A stretch of 64,000 nucleotides of DNA from Dryococelus australis (Eukaryota > Arthropoda > Insecta > Phasmatodea > Phasmatidae). The translations under genes were made by a program, and so were the position numbers. The notes under the pieces were generated by a model. That model was not told the origin of the DNA, made no database searches, and saw nothing but the letters and a program-made list of their open reading frames with translations. Positions 45,006 to 55,394 of the stretch are shown here, piece after piece. The stretch is from the NCBI GenBank assembly GCA_029891345.1, contig CM057009.1, forward strand, positions 92,241,416-92,305,415. Direction: 5' to 3'. How positions within the stretch are numbered: position 1 is the first letter of the stretch; each line of letters opens with the position of its first letter.

Positions 45006-45249
45006 ACAACAAATATAAAAACTGAAACCTTACATTTTCCCACATCTTTCATGTAGTGTCTTTACACCAGCATGCTCACTTTTCAGCTAGGGAATATGAT
45101 CAGCTTATATGCATCTCAAGACAGTCTATGCTGGACAGTGCCCAATCAGGACCCTTCAAAATATATTCTTCTTCACGAGAAAGTTTCTCAACTGCCACTG
45201 TCAAACTAAGCGTCCTAACTGGAATGTGGTTGCTTACATAGATACCACA

Positions 45250-46440
45250 CCATCCTATGTAACTCATTAACACCACCTGCTCAACCAACCATTACCAAAC
45301 TAAATATACTCATCATTCGTATTAGAATTCAAGCATATTTCATCCTACGCCCACTAAAATATACCAAAATGTTAACATTAACATGTTTGTCATTGCCATC
45401 AGACACCAGTCAAATATATACTGGAAGACATTTCACCCAGCATACCATTTATGTTAACCCATGCATACCAAGCAAATTCTATAGTCCAGGCCAACTCACA
45501 ATGCAAACATTCTTACCATCTGTCAAATCATCGTTACTTACTCATATCAGATCAGCCAACATAACTTCACCTAAAACCAAATTAAAAGTAAATCCTACTC
45601 CACTACCCAATACACCAAGCATAATATATATCATAACTCGAGAAACTATACAGCTGAGACCAACCCATAACCTAACACCCATTATACCTGTTCTACCAAT
45701 CTACACCACCTATACCTAACAGACATACGATCCACTATAACTCTAGCATACCTCAATCATTCGTCGACACAAGGCACACAGAGCAAACATACGGCCTATA
45801 CCATTGACATTAAATCAACTTCTTCTCATACTATTCTCCATGCTTACTGACACTTGTCAAAATACACTGACCACCCATACCAAATACATTTTTTAACTCA
45901 ACCACACCTTAGCCTTATAGGACTCATTGACACACACATACTGCCCATGCCATTAGATATATACCAGCAATCATAACACCAATATATGAGAAAACATATC
46001 ACACAACATACCATCCATGATAACCCAAGCATACAAAGAAAATTTTTAGACCAGAGCAACCTGCAACACAAACAATCTTACAATCTGTAAAACCATCATT
46101 ACTTACCAACATCATTACTTACCAATACCAGGCCAATAAGCATACCATCACCTATAACCAAAAAAATACTCAATTCAACAATACCACCCATACAACCTCC
46201 TCTTCCAACCATCACCAAATGAAATATATGCACCACTCAAACCAGAATTCAAGCATACCTAAGCCCACACTCACTAAAATATACCAAACATCGTAACTCC
46301 AAAATGTTTATCATAGCATTAGTCACCAGCCAAGATATCATTCCAGACATTAATATAACTTGCTCTATCAACCATCCATACCAATAAGCAATACTGACCA
46401 TCACATCGCTGGCATACGAAAACAAAATATGGGTAACCCT
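45250..46440. repeat. C/A-rich tandem repeats, left inner arm
   Basis: The plus strand is nearly free of G here. A block with CAAGCATA, CACTAAAATATACCAAA and CACCAGnCAA recurs at 45290-45432 and 46210-46352 (about 920 bp apart). ORFs in this stretch are products of low-G sequence and do not look like proteins. Confidence 0.6.
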
Positions 46441-46469
46441 GCTGACCAGGAGTACTGGGTCTTGGTTCG

Positions 46470-47045
46470 CTTAAATTATTAGTACTGATCTTATGTTAGC
46501 ATGGTTGGAGCTTATGATTGGAATATTTTGATTGGCTCGGCTGCTGGTATGGCTTGTTTATATGTGTAATTGGTGAAGTTAGATTGGTCGAAAATGGCAG
46601 TCAATATAGTTGACGTTATGACTGATTAGTAAGTCTGAGGTATGGTGGTTGATATGGTCAGTATCATTAACAGCATGAATAAGGTATGCTTGGGGTTAGA
46701 TTGAATGATATGGTTTGGGGCAGTATGTTGTGGTTGGTATGGTTACCTGTAGTGGTGGTTCGGTGATATAATCAGATGGCATAGTATTTAGGTATGCTGG
46801 GTTGTATGCCTTTCGAAGATGCATGGCTGAGGCAAGCTAATGTTATGTTGAAAGGTATTATATCTGTTTTGGTATTCAGTACCAATAAGTTATCGATATG
46901 ATTGTTAAGTATGCTGGAGGTATGTTACCTGGTATGATATAGTTGTTGGGGGTTAATTGATGATATGTGGTGGTATGAAATGTGTAGTTATTATTTTGCA
47001 TATACAATCTGATCTGTGCGGCATGACTGAAGTATTCTGGGTTAT
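46470..47045. other. Loop of the palindrome
   Basis: G/T-rich DNA with many GGTATGGT-like words and no inverted partner. It is bounded on both sides by the inverted words AGTACTGGGT / ACCCAGTACT with CCTGGTCAnCAGGGTTAC. Confidence 0.6.
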
Positions 47046-48960
47046 GGTTGGTCTAGTACCCAGTACTCCTGGTCAACAGGGTTACTCATATTTAGTTTTT
47101 GTATGCCTGAGGTGGGATGGTCACCATTTTTTATTGGTATGGATGGTTGATAGAGCAATTTATATTAATGTCTTTAATGATATTTTGGCTGGTGACTGAT
47201 TATATGATAAACACTTTGGAGTTACGATTTTTGGTATATTTTAGTGAGTGTGGGCTGAGGTATGCTTGAATTCTGGTTTGAGTGGTGCATATATTTCATT
47301 TGATGATGGTTGGTAGAGCAAGTTATATTAATGTCTGGAATGATATTTTGGCTGGTGACTGATGCTATGATAATCATTTTGGAGTTACGATGTTTGGTAT
47401 ATTTTAGTGAGTGTGGGCTGAGGTATGCTTGAATTCTGGTTTGAGTGGTGCATATATTTCATTTGATTATGGTTGGTAGAGCAGATTGTATGAGTGGTAT
47501 TGTTGAATTGAGTTTTTCTTTGGTTATATGTAATGGTAAGTTGGTTATTTCTGGTGTCAGTCAGTAATGACTGTTAGTCTGGTCTATTAATTTGCTTGTT
47601 ACACAATGATGGTATGTCGGGTGATACATTTTCCGGTATAGCTGTCTTGTGATTGTTGGTTCATGATGAATCTTGTGGACATCGTGTATGTGCCAGTGAT
47701 TCCTATAAGCAAAGGTATGGTTGAGTTAAATATTGTTTGGTATGGGTGGTCAGTGTATTTTGACAACTGTCTGCCAGCTTGGTGGAAGGTATGAGAAGAA
47801 TTTGATTGTGACACTGGTATGGCCCTTATGTTTGCTTTATATGGCCTGTGTGGACGAATGATTGAGGTATTCTAAAGTTATAGTGGGTGGTATTGTCGGA
47901 AGGTGTTTGTGGTTTTTGTTTGGAAGATTATGTAAAATGGGTGTTAGATTGTGGGTTAGTCTCAGCTTTATAGTTGCTTGGGTTATGCTGGATATTGAGC
48001 TTGGTGTCTTTGGTGGCATGTCTGAATTTGAGTTTTTCTTTTGTTATAGGAGATGGAGTGTTATGTGGTCCAGTATGGCTTAGGTTATAATGATTTGTAT
48101 GGCAGTATAGTGACTAGTATATATTTTGACTGGGGTCGACCTGTAGAGCAGAAAGTATGAGCAGTAAGTACATTTTTGGTATGCTAAGTGCGGACTGAGG
48201 TGTGTTTGAGTTATAGTATGAGTATATTTAGTCTGGTGTAAGTTGCTAAGGCAGATGGCAGGGATAATTGTGTTTCAGTTGGTCTGAACTCTATATTTTC
48301 TGTAAACTTGAAATATGATGGATAGTATGATTGATGTGTTGGGTGGTATGGTTGAATTGAGTTTTTCTTTGGTTATATGTGATAGTATGTTTGTTGGTCT
48401 GGTATTGAAGAAGTTGATTGTGTCACTGGTATTGGATGTATGTTTGCTTTGTATAGCTTGTGTCGCCGATTGATTGATGTATGCTAGAGTTATAGGGGAT
48501 TGTATGACTGCTAGGTACAGGTAGTGTAGATTGGTAGAACAGATAGAATGGGTGTTAGGTTATGTGCTAGTCTCAGCTATATAGTTGCTCGAGCTATGAA
48601 AGATATTATGCTTGGTGTATTGGGTGGTGGAGTAGGATTGACTTTTAATTTGGTTATAGGTGAAGTTATGTTGGCTGGTCTGGTATCAGTCAGTAATGAT
48701 GATTTGACAGATGGTAAGAATGTTTGCATTGTGAGTTGGCCTGGACTATAGAATTTGCTTGGTAAGTTTGGGTTAACATAGATGGTATGTTGGGTGATAT
48801 GTTTTCCAGTAAATATTTGACAGGTGGCTGATGGCAATGACAAACATGTTAATGTTTCGATTTTGGTATATTTTAGTGGACATAGAATGAAATATGCTTG
48901 AATTCTAATATGAATGATGAGTATATTTAGTTTGGTATTGGTTGGTTGAGCAGATGGTGT
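47045..48960. repeat. G/T-rich tandem repeats, right inner arm
   Basis: Complement of the left inner arm, expanded. A 163-bp unit (TTATATTAATGTCT...GGTAGAGCA) is present twice nearly unchanged (from 47160 and 47323), and parts of it recur. 47715-47800 is the complement of 45840-45910. No gene is seen. Confidence 0.65.
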
Positions 48961-49224
48961 TAATGAGTTACATAGCATGGTATGGTATCTATGTAAGCAA
49001 CCACATTCCAGTTAGGACGCTTAGTTTGACAGTGGCAGTTGTGAAACTTTCTCGTGAAGAAGAATATATTTTGAAGGGTCCTGATTGGGCACTGGCCAGC
49101 ATAGACTGTCTTGAGATGCATATAAGCTGATCATATTCCCTAGCTGAAAAGTGAGCATGCTGGTGTAAAGACACTACATGAAAGATGTGGGAAAATGTAA
49201 GGTTTCAGTTTTTATATTTGTTGT

Positions 49225-49677
49225 ATGAAGTATGTGAATGTATATACACTGGTGGCTGACTATAATTCCTCTATTCATCGAACGATAGGCATGAGACCCA
49301 ATGACGTGAAAGACAACTCACTGCTAAAAACAGTGCATAAAGTTGAAAAAGTTTTGGATCCTCACAAACCAAAATCTAAATTTGGCGATGCTGTGCACAT
49401 AAGCAGACATAAATGTTTATATGCCAAGGAATAAGCAAGGAAATGGTATACAGAGCTCTTTTGTGTTGTTCTCATTCAACATTGCTATCCTCGCACATAT
49501 TATACAGAAAATATGGATCACGTGCCTATATGTGGGACCTTCTACTCGGAAGAAATAAAGGTCACGAAATTTACTGACACATATTTGGTTCAGAAGGCCT
49601 TACATCTCAATAAAGGGAAAAAATACTGGCAAGATGTTTGGGACTACCAAAATATAAAGACAGTTGGGTGGATATGA
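49225..49677 (+). pseudogene. Polinton integrase C-terminus, right arm
   Basis: 150 codons in one frame with a single internal TAA at 49432. The first part (YVNVYTLVADYNSSIHRTIG, then MRPNDV) is the end of a retroviral-type integrase core. KFGDAVHISRHK is the small beta-barrel that follows. After the stop, WYTELFCVV, PICGTFYSEEI and YLVQKALHLNKGKKY match the C-terminal and chromodomain-like region of Polinton integrases. The catalytic core lies upstream of 49225 in relatives and is missing. The family enzyme inserts the linear element into host DNA. This fragment cannot. Confidence 0.75.
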
Positions 49678-49822
49678 AAGACATACGGGACAAGTAGCTT
49701 TAAGTTTTACCTTTGTGTCCACAAATGTAAGAAGAGGGCAGTTATTTCACAATGTCCTTCTCGTGCTCGTAACAAGTCGAGGTCTTTGAAGGGATGCTAA
49801 CTCAGTTCCTAAGCCAAGTGTT

Positions 49823-50092
49823 TTGCCAGAAGCAGAGACCGCATCAGAGTTTCCAGTGACATCATCTCCAGCATTTGTACCATTGCCTCTAATCTCGCTT
49901 AACATGCTGGATCGACTACATACACCCGAAGACCGACCCACTGGAGATTCGACATCGTGGACACCGTTGCCATCGAACAACGGTGCTGTATGCGATAAGT
50001 GGGAATCACTGCATCTGTCAACACCTATAAGTCCGGCCAAATGTCAGTGCAAAATGGAAGTATGTTACATAAGGAATGTGATTGAAGGGTAA
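49823..50092 (+). CDS. Right copy of the paired ~90-aa ORF, unknown
   Basis: Mirror of 44138-44413: 89 residues, Ser/Pro-rich N-terminal half, ending CYIRNVIEG, with an identical run RLHTPEDRPTGDSTSW. It is open in both arms although integrase is broken. No domain is recognised. Confidence 0.3.
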   Translation: MPEAETASEFPVTSSPAFVPLPLISLNMLDRLHTPEDRPTGDSTSWTPLPSNNGAVCDKWESLHLSTPISPAKCQCKMEVCYIRNVIEG

Positions 50093-50229
50093 GCTACTAT
50101 GATGGATGTTGTTCTACAGGAGTTGCGTGAGTAGCATGATACCCTTGCCACATTACTGATACAAAATGAACCTTAAAGACATGTGTTGTTTAGCTAATAA
50201 TATGATAAGTGGTGGACATGAACTGCAGC

Positions 50230-50840
50230 TATAGACAGGAATCTAAGATGGTAGAATGATATAGCATGAAGAAATGGAATCCACGATGGTGGATGCCCCA
50301 GGTGTTATGATAGAGCATGAAGAAATGGAATCCAATATGTTGAATGCCGAGGTGGAATGATCGAGCATGAAGAAATGTAATCCAAGATGGTGGATGTTGA
50401 GGTGGAATTTTAGAGCACTAAGAGAATGCACAAAATGGCATGGGAGTAAATGTGGCTAATCGAACGAAAGTTAGTAACAAGATGACGGAATCCAAGATGG
50501 TAGAATCCAAAATGGCTGAATTAAACATGGCGGTCGCATGACTTGAGTGATAGAGCAGGAATTCCACTAATCCAAGATTGTGGATGCGGAAGTGGGATAT
50601 AGCATGAATTAATGTAATCCAATATTGTAGATGCCGAGGCTGAATGATAGAGCATGAAGAAATGTACCTCAATATGGTGGTTGCCGAGGTGGAATGATAG
50701 AACAGGAAGTCCGGGAATCCAATATGGCGGCCGGAAATGACGCAATCCATGATGATTGTGTACCTGTTAACAATATGGCATCCGGAAATGACGTAATAAA
50801 ATGGCGCCTGCAAGTGACGTTAATCAAAATGGTGGCGATC
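50230..50840. repeat. Right terminal array of AATCCAANATGG words
   Basis: The complement of the left terminal array, about 16 copies, including GGCCGGAAATGACG and AAAATGGCGCC near the outer end. One stretch (GCCGGAAATGACGTAA-like) also resembles ETS and CRE cores. Confidence 0.75.
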
Positions 50841-50899
50841 CTCCCCGGCCCCCGGCTCCTAGCGCCTGTTCCCGAACCGTCTAAATTGCATTACTTCCA

Positions 50900-51250
50900 T
50901 ATCATCATATATGGTTGAATTGTTTCAAATTCTTAGAATAATTGCGGATTCTCCTTGCTCCCATCGTAAGATTGTTGCTTTCGGAGGTGCAACCCTACTG
51001 AGTCTAATCCCAAAATCATTTTGGCTCTCTTTCATGGTCTTCCCAGTGTGCGGTCGTTCATGAACTGTACTCATAACTATTCATTCTTCAAGGTTTTGGG
51101 TCCTTGTTCAACTCATCGACCAATGTTCCAACAATGAGATGTTACTCGAAACAACAAAAACACCTATACAGAAATTAAGAGGGGGGAGATTATTGGGCTT
51201 TGGTATATTCTGTATAAATTACTGCCCTAGATACTGTCATTAATTTGAGA
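50900..51250. other. No gene recognised
   Basis: Unremarkable sequence between the Polinton element and a SINE. Confidence 0.4.
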
Positions 51251-51256
51251 GTTAGG

Positions 51257-51490
51257 AGTGAGTGAGTGAGAAATTTGGGCGGCTATTAACATCGAGGTCT
51301 TGAGAGCCGATGCGGGTGATTGGGGTGAGTATGGAGTATCGCCGGAATGAAAGGGCGGGGGAAACGGGACCAACGGCATCATCCGGCACTATTCCCACAT
51401 GCGAAATTCCGCTGACCCGGCCGGGTATTCAACCTAGATCGCCTGGGTGGGAGGCGAGAAGGCTAACTGCTCAGCCACCGCGGCCCCGAC
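51257..51490 (-). mobile_element. tRNA-derived SINE, minus strand
   Basis: Complement of the family at 26.0 kb: GTGAGTGAGTGAGAAATTTGGGCGGC at the 3' end, CATCGAGGTCTTGAGA, GGGGGAAACGGGACC, CCGGCACTATTCCCACATG and the head ending CAGCCACCGCGGCCCC. The B-box position reads GGTTGAATACC in complement, so it is mutated. Confidence 0.8.
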
Positions 51491-51494
51491 AGTT

Positions 51495-52600
51495 AAGAGT
51501 TTCGTGTCAACTACTTCTAGAAAAATAAAATTTATTTACTGTGGCTATTTATTAAATATTAGCCAATTCGGTTTTAATTTGACGTTATTAATGAGAAATA
51601 TCTAGGATAATATGGTTCGGTTCAAATAACTATTGTCTTTTATTTTGTTAATATTATATTTGAAAATGTTAGTGGCGCAATCCTTAGAAAAGATTTGAAA
51701 TAAATACTTATTTTACTTTATAGTAAATATTTATTAAATTTAAAGGTATTTAATTTTCTACATTTAATTCGTTATTCATTTTATAGTAGGCCACCTTTCG
51801 ATTTCGCTAAAAGCTGTATACCTCTAGTTTTCTCTTCACTGTTTGAAAAGGAAAGAATGAGTGACAGTCATGAAATTACAATATGAATTTTCTGCTAAAA
51901 AAAATATACAGTAGTAATTTTTAAGAAATTAAATATAACGCTTTAGATTATACACCACCATGGCATAGAAAAAATGAAATAATCTCCCCACTGAACGGAC
52001 TTCAGCTTAATTCTATTGATCCTTCGATGACCTTAACAGAAATGTAAGTTGGTTAAACTAGCACAAGTTTTCTTTGTAACATACTACACAGTATATGCTT
52101 GGCCGAACATCTGTTTGTCATCACAGCTGATGCTTGTTACTCGCGCCATGAATCCCAGCAAAGTTTCTTATGTAGTTCAGTCTGCTCTTGTAGCTCCGCT
52201 TCCAATTAAATAGAGGTAACACTGATCTTGGCAAACGATCTTAGCAGTGTTTGAAACACAAACACTTTTTTTTCTTTCAAAGAAACTACTGAACGTGTTT
52301 GCAGCCTGTTTCCAGATCGAAAGACGTCACACTTGATAGTCGGAAACAGACATTTGAATACATCTTGCGTTCTGCCTCCATTGTTTTTAAAATATCCCGT
52401 ACAGACCAAAACGGTATTTTCGTATGGACGTAACTTGAAACGTCCATCGTGAATATCTGCCAGACATATGCAGGTCCCTTCAGTGAAGTTCGATAGTTTA
52501 ATAATGATAACAATACAATGTTACAGCTTAAAGCCTCACAGTTACAAGCATGTCAGTTCAGTGATTTTAGCACGTGCATGGAGGTGACGAGGCCTTTTTT
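51495..52600. other. No gene recognised
   Basis: AT-rich DNA. Two overlapping minus ORFs at 52206-52513 (67 and 75 codons) have no recognisable domain. Confidence 0.4.
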
Positions 52601-52612
52601 GCACGTGAAAAC

Positions 52613-52665
52613 GTCATCCTTATCGCTTCTTCACTTCTGGGCCTCAAACACGGAAAGTAGCTCTA
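52613..52665 (-). repeat. Partial copy of the GC-rich ORF segment at 54.3 kb
   Basis: TTTCCGTGTTTGAGGCCC and GAAGCGATAAGGATGACG (minus) match TTTCCGCGTTTGAGGCCA and GAAGCGATAAGGGCGACA at 54.29-54.33 kb, with a stop in the shared frame. Confidence 0.5.
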
Positions 52666-52699
52666 AGTAGACGACGACCTTACGGGCATTACGCATAAA

Positions 52700-53124
52700 G
52701 GCTTATCACGGTAAAGTAAGCAGTTTCTAAATAAACCTTTGAAAAATGTTACTGCCGCTATCTGCATACAACTACCTTAACGGTTACACTGAGTGGCACG
52801 CCCCCAGTAAAGTTGGTAACGACGGAATGAAAGTAGTTCCGTGCTTTAACGTTAAATTGAAACTGTTAGCTAAACACCTGTGAATACTGAAAAATATTTA
52901 TTTTGCTTTCTTTACATTTTTTAATGCATGCAAGGGTAAGAATGGGCAAATTTGTAAAGCATTTGCTTCCGCGATATTTTCACAGTTTCACTTGACAGAC
53001 GCACGAGTAAAGTGATCAGGCCCATGACAATGTTAGTTTTACTTATTGCGGAAGAATACGTAACGTACATACAAGTAGATCTAAAGCAGGGCTTCCAAAT
53101 GTGTTCAGTTTACCGTGAACAGCC
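52700..53124. mobile_element. MITE, long subfamily, copy 6
   Basis: Starts GGCTTATCACGGTAAAGTAA and ends with the complement of GGCTGTTCACGGTAAACTGA. ATAAA lies outside both ends. It contains CCAGTAAAGTTGGTAACGA. Confidence 0.8.
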
Positions 53125-53129
53125 TTTAT

Positions 53130-54170
53130 TCGAATGTAGTGGAATAAGAGTCGGAATTTAACTTAAATACTGATTAATAACAACTTTTGTATGACATACG
53201 ATACTCAACGTTCAGAAGTTCGTATAATGTTGTAGGGGAAGGTAGTATTTAACTAAGAAATCGTACTCCGACACGACTATAAATTAACTGTGCATATGAG
53301 CCTAATAGTTCATGCCATAGGGTATGTTTTATCAGATAATTCTTGTTAACTGCATCAACCAGAAAGTATTGCAGCATATTTTAGCAACATACAAAGTTCA
53401 AGAATACTATAATACATTATTTTGTCTTAACAGGTTATTGGTCTTTCGCGTATCTTTAGCAGAACGCCTTTTTTCCCACAAAGAAGGGTACAAAATTGTG
53501 GCGTGTTAAATATCACTATGGCAAAATATTTCCTCTCAAAGCTGAGAAATAACCGTTAAACAGCATTGCCCTATGTGGGTTTCGTTTGTTTACATACAAC
53601 ATACAACTAACGTGTTCGGCGTTGATTTATATCCCACACGCCCGTAACTGTGCAGCCATTTTCTCGCTTCGTCGCTACAGCATTTATTCACGTTACTTCT
53701 TATTTTCAAGTGCGGTACTTAGCCCACCGACTTGATGCTTGTGGCAAATTTTATTATTTTACAGCCCCTCGCTTTCATTTGTTATTTTCGCCTCAAAGTC
53801 ACTGCATTACCATAGGCTTACAACTGTCCAGATGATGCCGTGCAATGCACTCTCTGTATAAAAAATTATTAAGAGCCACGCCAACCTTGTGCTTGAATTG
53901 CGTAACAGAGTGTTTGAAATACTCGTTTTTCCGCGAAACTATTAAACGTACGTCCAACTAGCTGTTATACGAAAACCATACACACCTCAGATTGGGGCTA
54001 TTGAGTACTTTCAAAATGTCACGCACGTTCGAAACACTATTTCTGAGTGCTCCAGAACGGCCAAAAACGGATTTTCAAAGCGATGTATTTCAAAATATCA
54101 GCATAGGGTGCATATAAAACTACACAAGGGCCCTGCATTGAACATTCTTACAGAATTTCCACCAATAAAA
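53130..54170. other. No gene recognised
   Basis: Short ORFs only, none with a recognisable domain. Confidence 0.4.
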
Positions 54171-54178
54171 TAATAGGG

Positions 54179-54337
54179 TCATCGCTGAAAGTCCCATGGG
54201 TACACGTAGGACGACGAGAACACTGCGCGCCAGTTCAGAGCCTCGCCCTTAGCGGCGATGGCACACTTGATGGGCGTAGTAGTGTCGCCCTTATCGCTTC
54301 CACGCTTCTTGGCCTCAAACGCGGAAAAAAACTCCAT
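54179..54337 (-). CDS. Small GC-rich ORF (52 aa), unknown
   Basis: Starts MEFFSAFEAKKRG and ends VYPWDFQR. It is a well-formed mix of charged and hydrophobic residues, and its GC content is far above the flanks. Minus-strand TATATAAAG lies about 20 bp upstream of the ATG. A degraded copy of its N-terminal part lies at 52.6 kb, so the segment is repetitive. It may be the end of a larger mobile-element protein. I do not recognise the family. Confidence 0.3.
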   Translation of the reverse strand: MEFFSAFEAKKRGSDKGDTTTPIKCAIAAKGEALNWRAVFSSSYVYPWDFQR

Positions 54338-54884
54338 ATAGGAGAGAGCTTTATATAAAAATTACATTGTATGCGGCATGTATTGGTTTAAAGATACTAG
54401 TGTCGTGTGTTCGGAATTTTCATGTTTCCGCGCGTACACAATTATGCAGAAATTAAAGCTTAGGCTGTATTATTAGGGGCCTACTAGAATAAAAGCCAAC
54501 CTGCCTAAGTTTTTCCACACGTTAGAAAATGCACGTTTTACATGAAAGTGAAAAACCGATAGCTATTGGGAGAGAAAGTATTTACCTCTTTAAGGGGAAA
54601 AAATTTGAAGGGTAGGAGACGTGACTCCTGGCGTTAGATATTCTGTGAAATTCGATGTGCATCGAGGCCGGAAATCAAACACCAGTCGGTAGGAACGTAA
54701 GTCAACGGAGGTAGCAGGTGATCTGGTTTGGATGGATACTCAAAGCCTTTGGACTTGCTGAGCTGGCGAACCGTTCCCGAGATTCCAGGGTACCTCGTGT
54801 GTGGTGGACTTGTCACTCCTCTGCATACGCGATATAATCGTTGCTTGCCGCTTGGAACACACTCGTGAGATGCTAGGCGCCGGA

Positions 54885-55058
54885 CTAACCTGACGCTTCG
54901 GTAGGCCGCTCGTTGCGGACCCACCAGGGCAGGGCTGGTCTTCCACCAGAGCCTCGGTCTGCTGTTCTTTCTGCCTCAGTCGATGCAAACGACTCCTCTC
55001 CGTGCTGCTGAGTCGTTGGACTCTTTCTCTTTTTGGCTTTCTTAATGGATTTTTGCAT
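54885..55058 (-). CDS. Small Lys/Arg-rich ORF (57 aa), unknown
   Basis: Begins MQKSIKKAKKRKSPTTQQHG, a basic, nuclear-localisation-like start, then an acidic/Ser stretch and WWVRNERPTEASG. GTTAGT near the end could be a donor (TCAG|GTTAGT at 54885-54892). Adjacent frames continue open down to 54634, so part of a longer broken gene is possible. No family is recognised. Confidence 0.2.
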   Translation of the reverse strand: MQKSIKKAKKRKSPTTQQHGEESFASTEAERTADRGSGGRPALPWWVRNERPTEASG

Positions 55059-55156
55059 TTTTCTCTCGGCTTGGTGACAAGTTTTAAATTATCGGCGCTG
55101 CTGCTTCCACGTTTTTGAAATAAATTATGTTAATCAAGTACTAGAATATAGATATA

Positions 55157-55389
55157 GGCTGTTCACGGTAAAGTGAGCACTTTTTAAGGCCCTTTCAACA
55201 GGCATTAACCACGAATAAACAGATTTTATTGCAGAATCAGACGTTAAATTTTATTAGTGGTGAAATGTATACACAGTTTCATTAGTCTGACAGCAATGTT
55301 TATATGAAAAAGTGCCAGGAAGATAGAAATCTAATGAAAAGGAAATGTCAACAGTTCCTTAAAAAGTGCTCACTTTACCGTAAATTGCC
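55157..55389. mobile_element. MITE, short subfamily, copy 7
   Basis: 233 bp from GGCTGTTCACGGTAAAGTGA to the complementary TCACTTTACCGTAAATTGCC, flanked by ATA on the left and TATA on the right. It shares its interior with 33717-33955. Confidence 0.85.
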
Positions 55390-55394
55390 TATAA

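Larger units (their letters stand above)
43340..50895. mobile_element. Polinton/Maverick-derived giant palindromic element
   Basis: The left arm (43340-46468) and right arm (47045-50895) are imperfect reverse complements over nearly their whole length, around a ~575-bp loop. Both outer ends begin AGTARTGYAATTTAG, matching the 5'-AGT start of Polintons. The 6-bp flanks TCAATA and TCCATA agree at five of six bases, the Polinton target-duplication length. Each arm carries a Polinton integrase C-terminal region, transcribed toward its own end. No polymerase, ATPase, protease or capsid gene is present. It looks like a deletion derivative made of two copies of the same end joined head to head. It is not capable of autonomous movement. 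Confidence 0.75.

Noticed and set aside
45056-45241. Mirrored 61-aa ORFs at 45056-45241 and 48989-49174
   Set aside because: The pairing is explained by the palindrome itself. Open frames exist on both strands and neither resembles a known protein.
45369-45719. A 116-codon Thr/Pro/Ile-rich ORF and its mirror at 48577-48978
   Set aside because: They lie in nearly G-free (or C-free) tandem repeat DNA where stops are rare. The residues follow the base bias.
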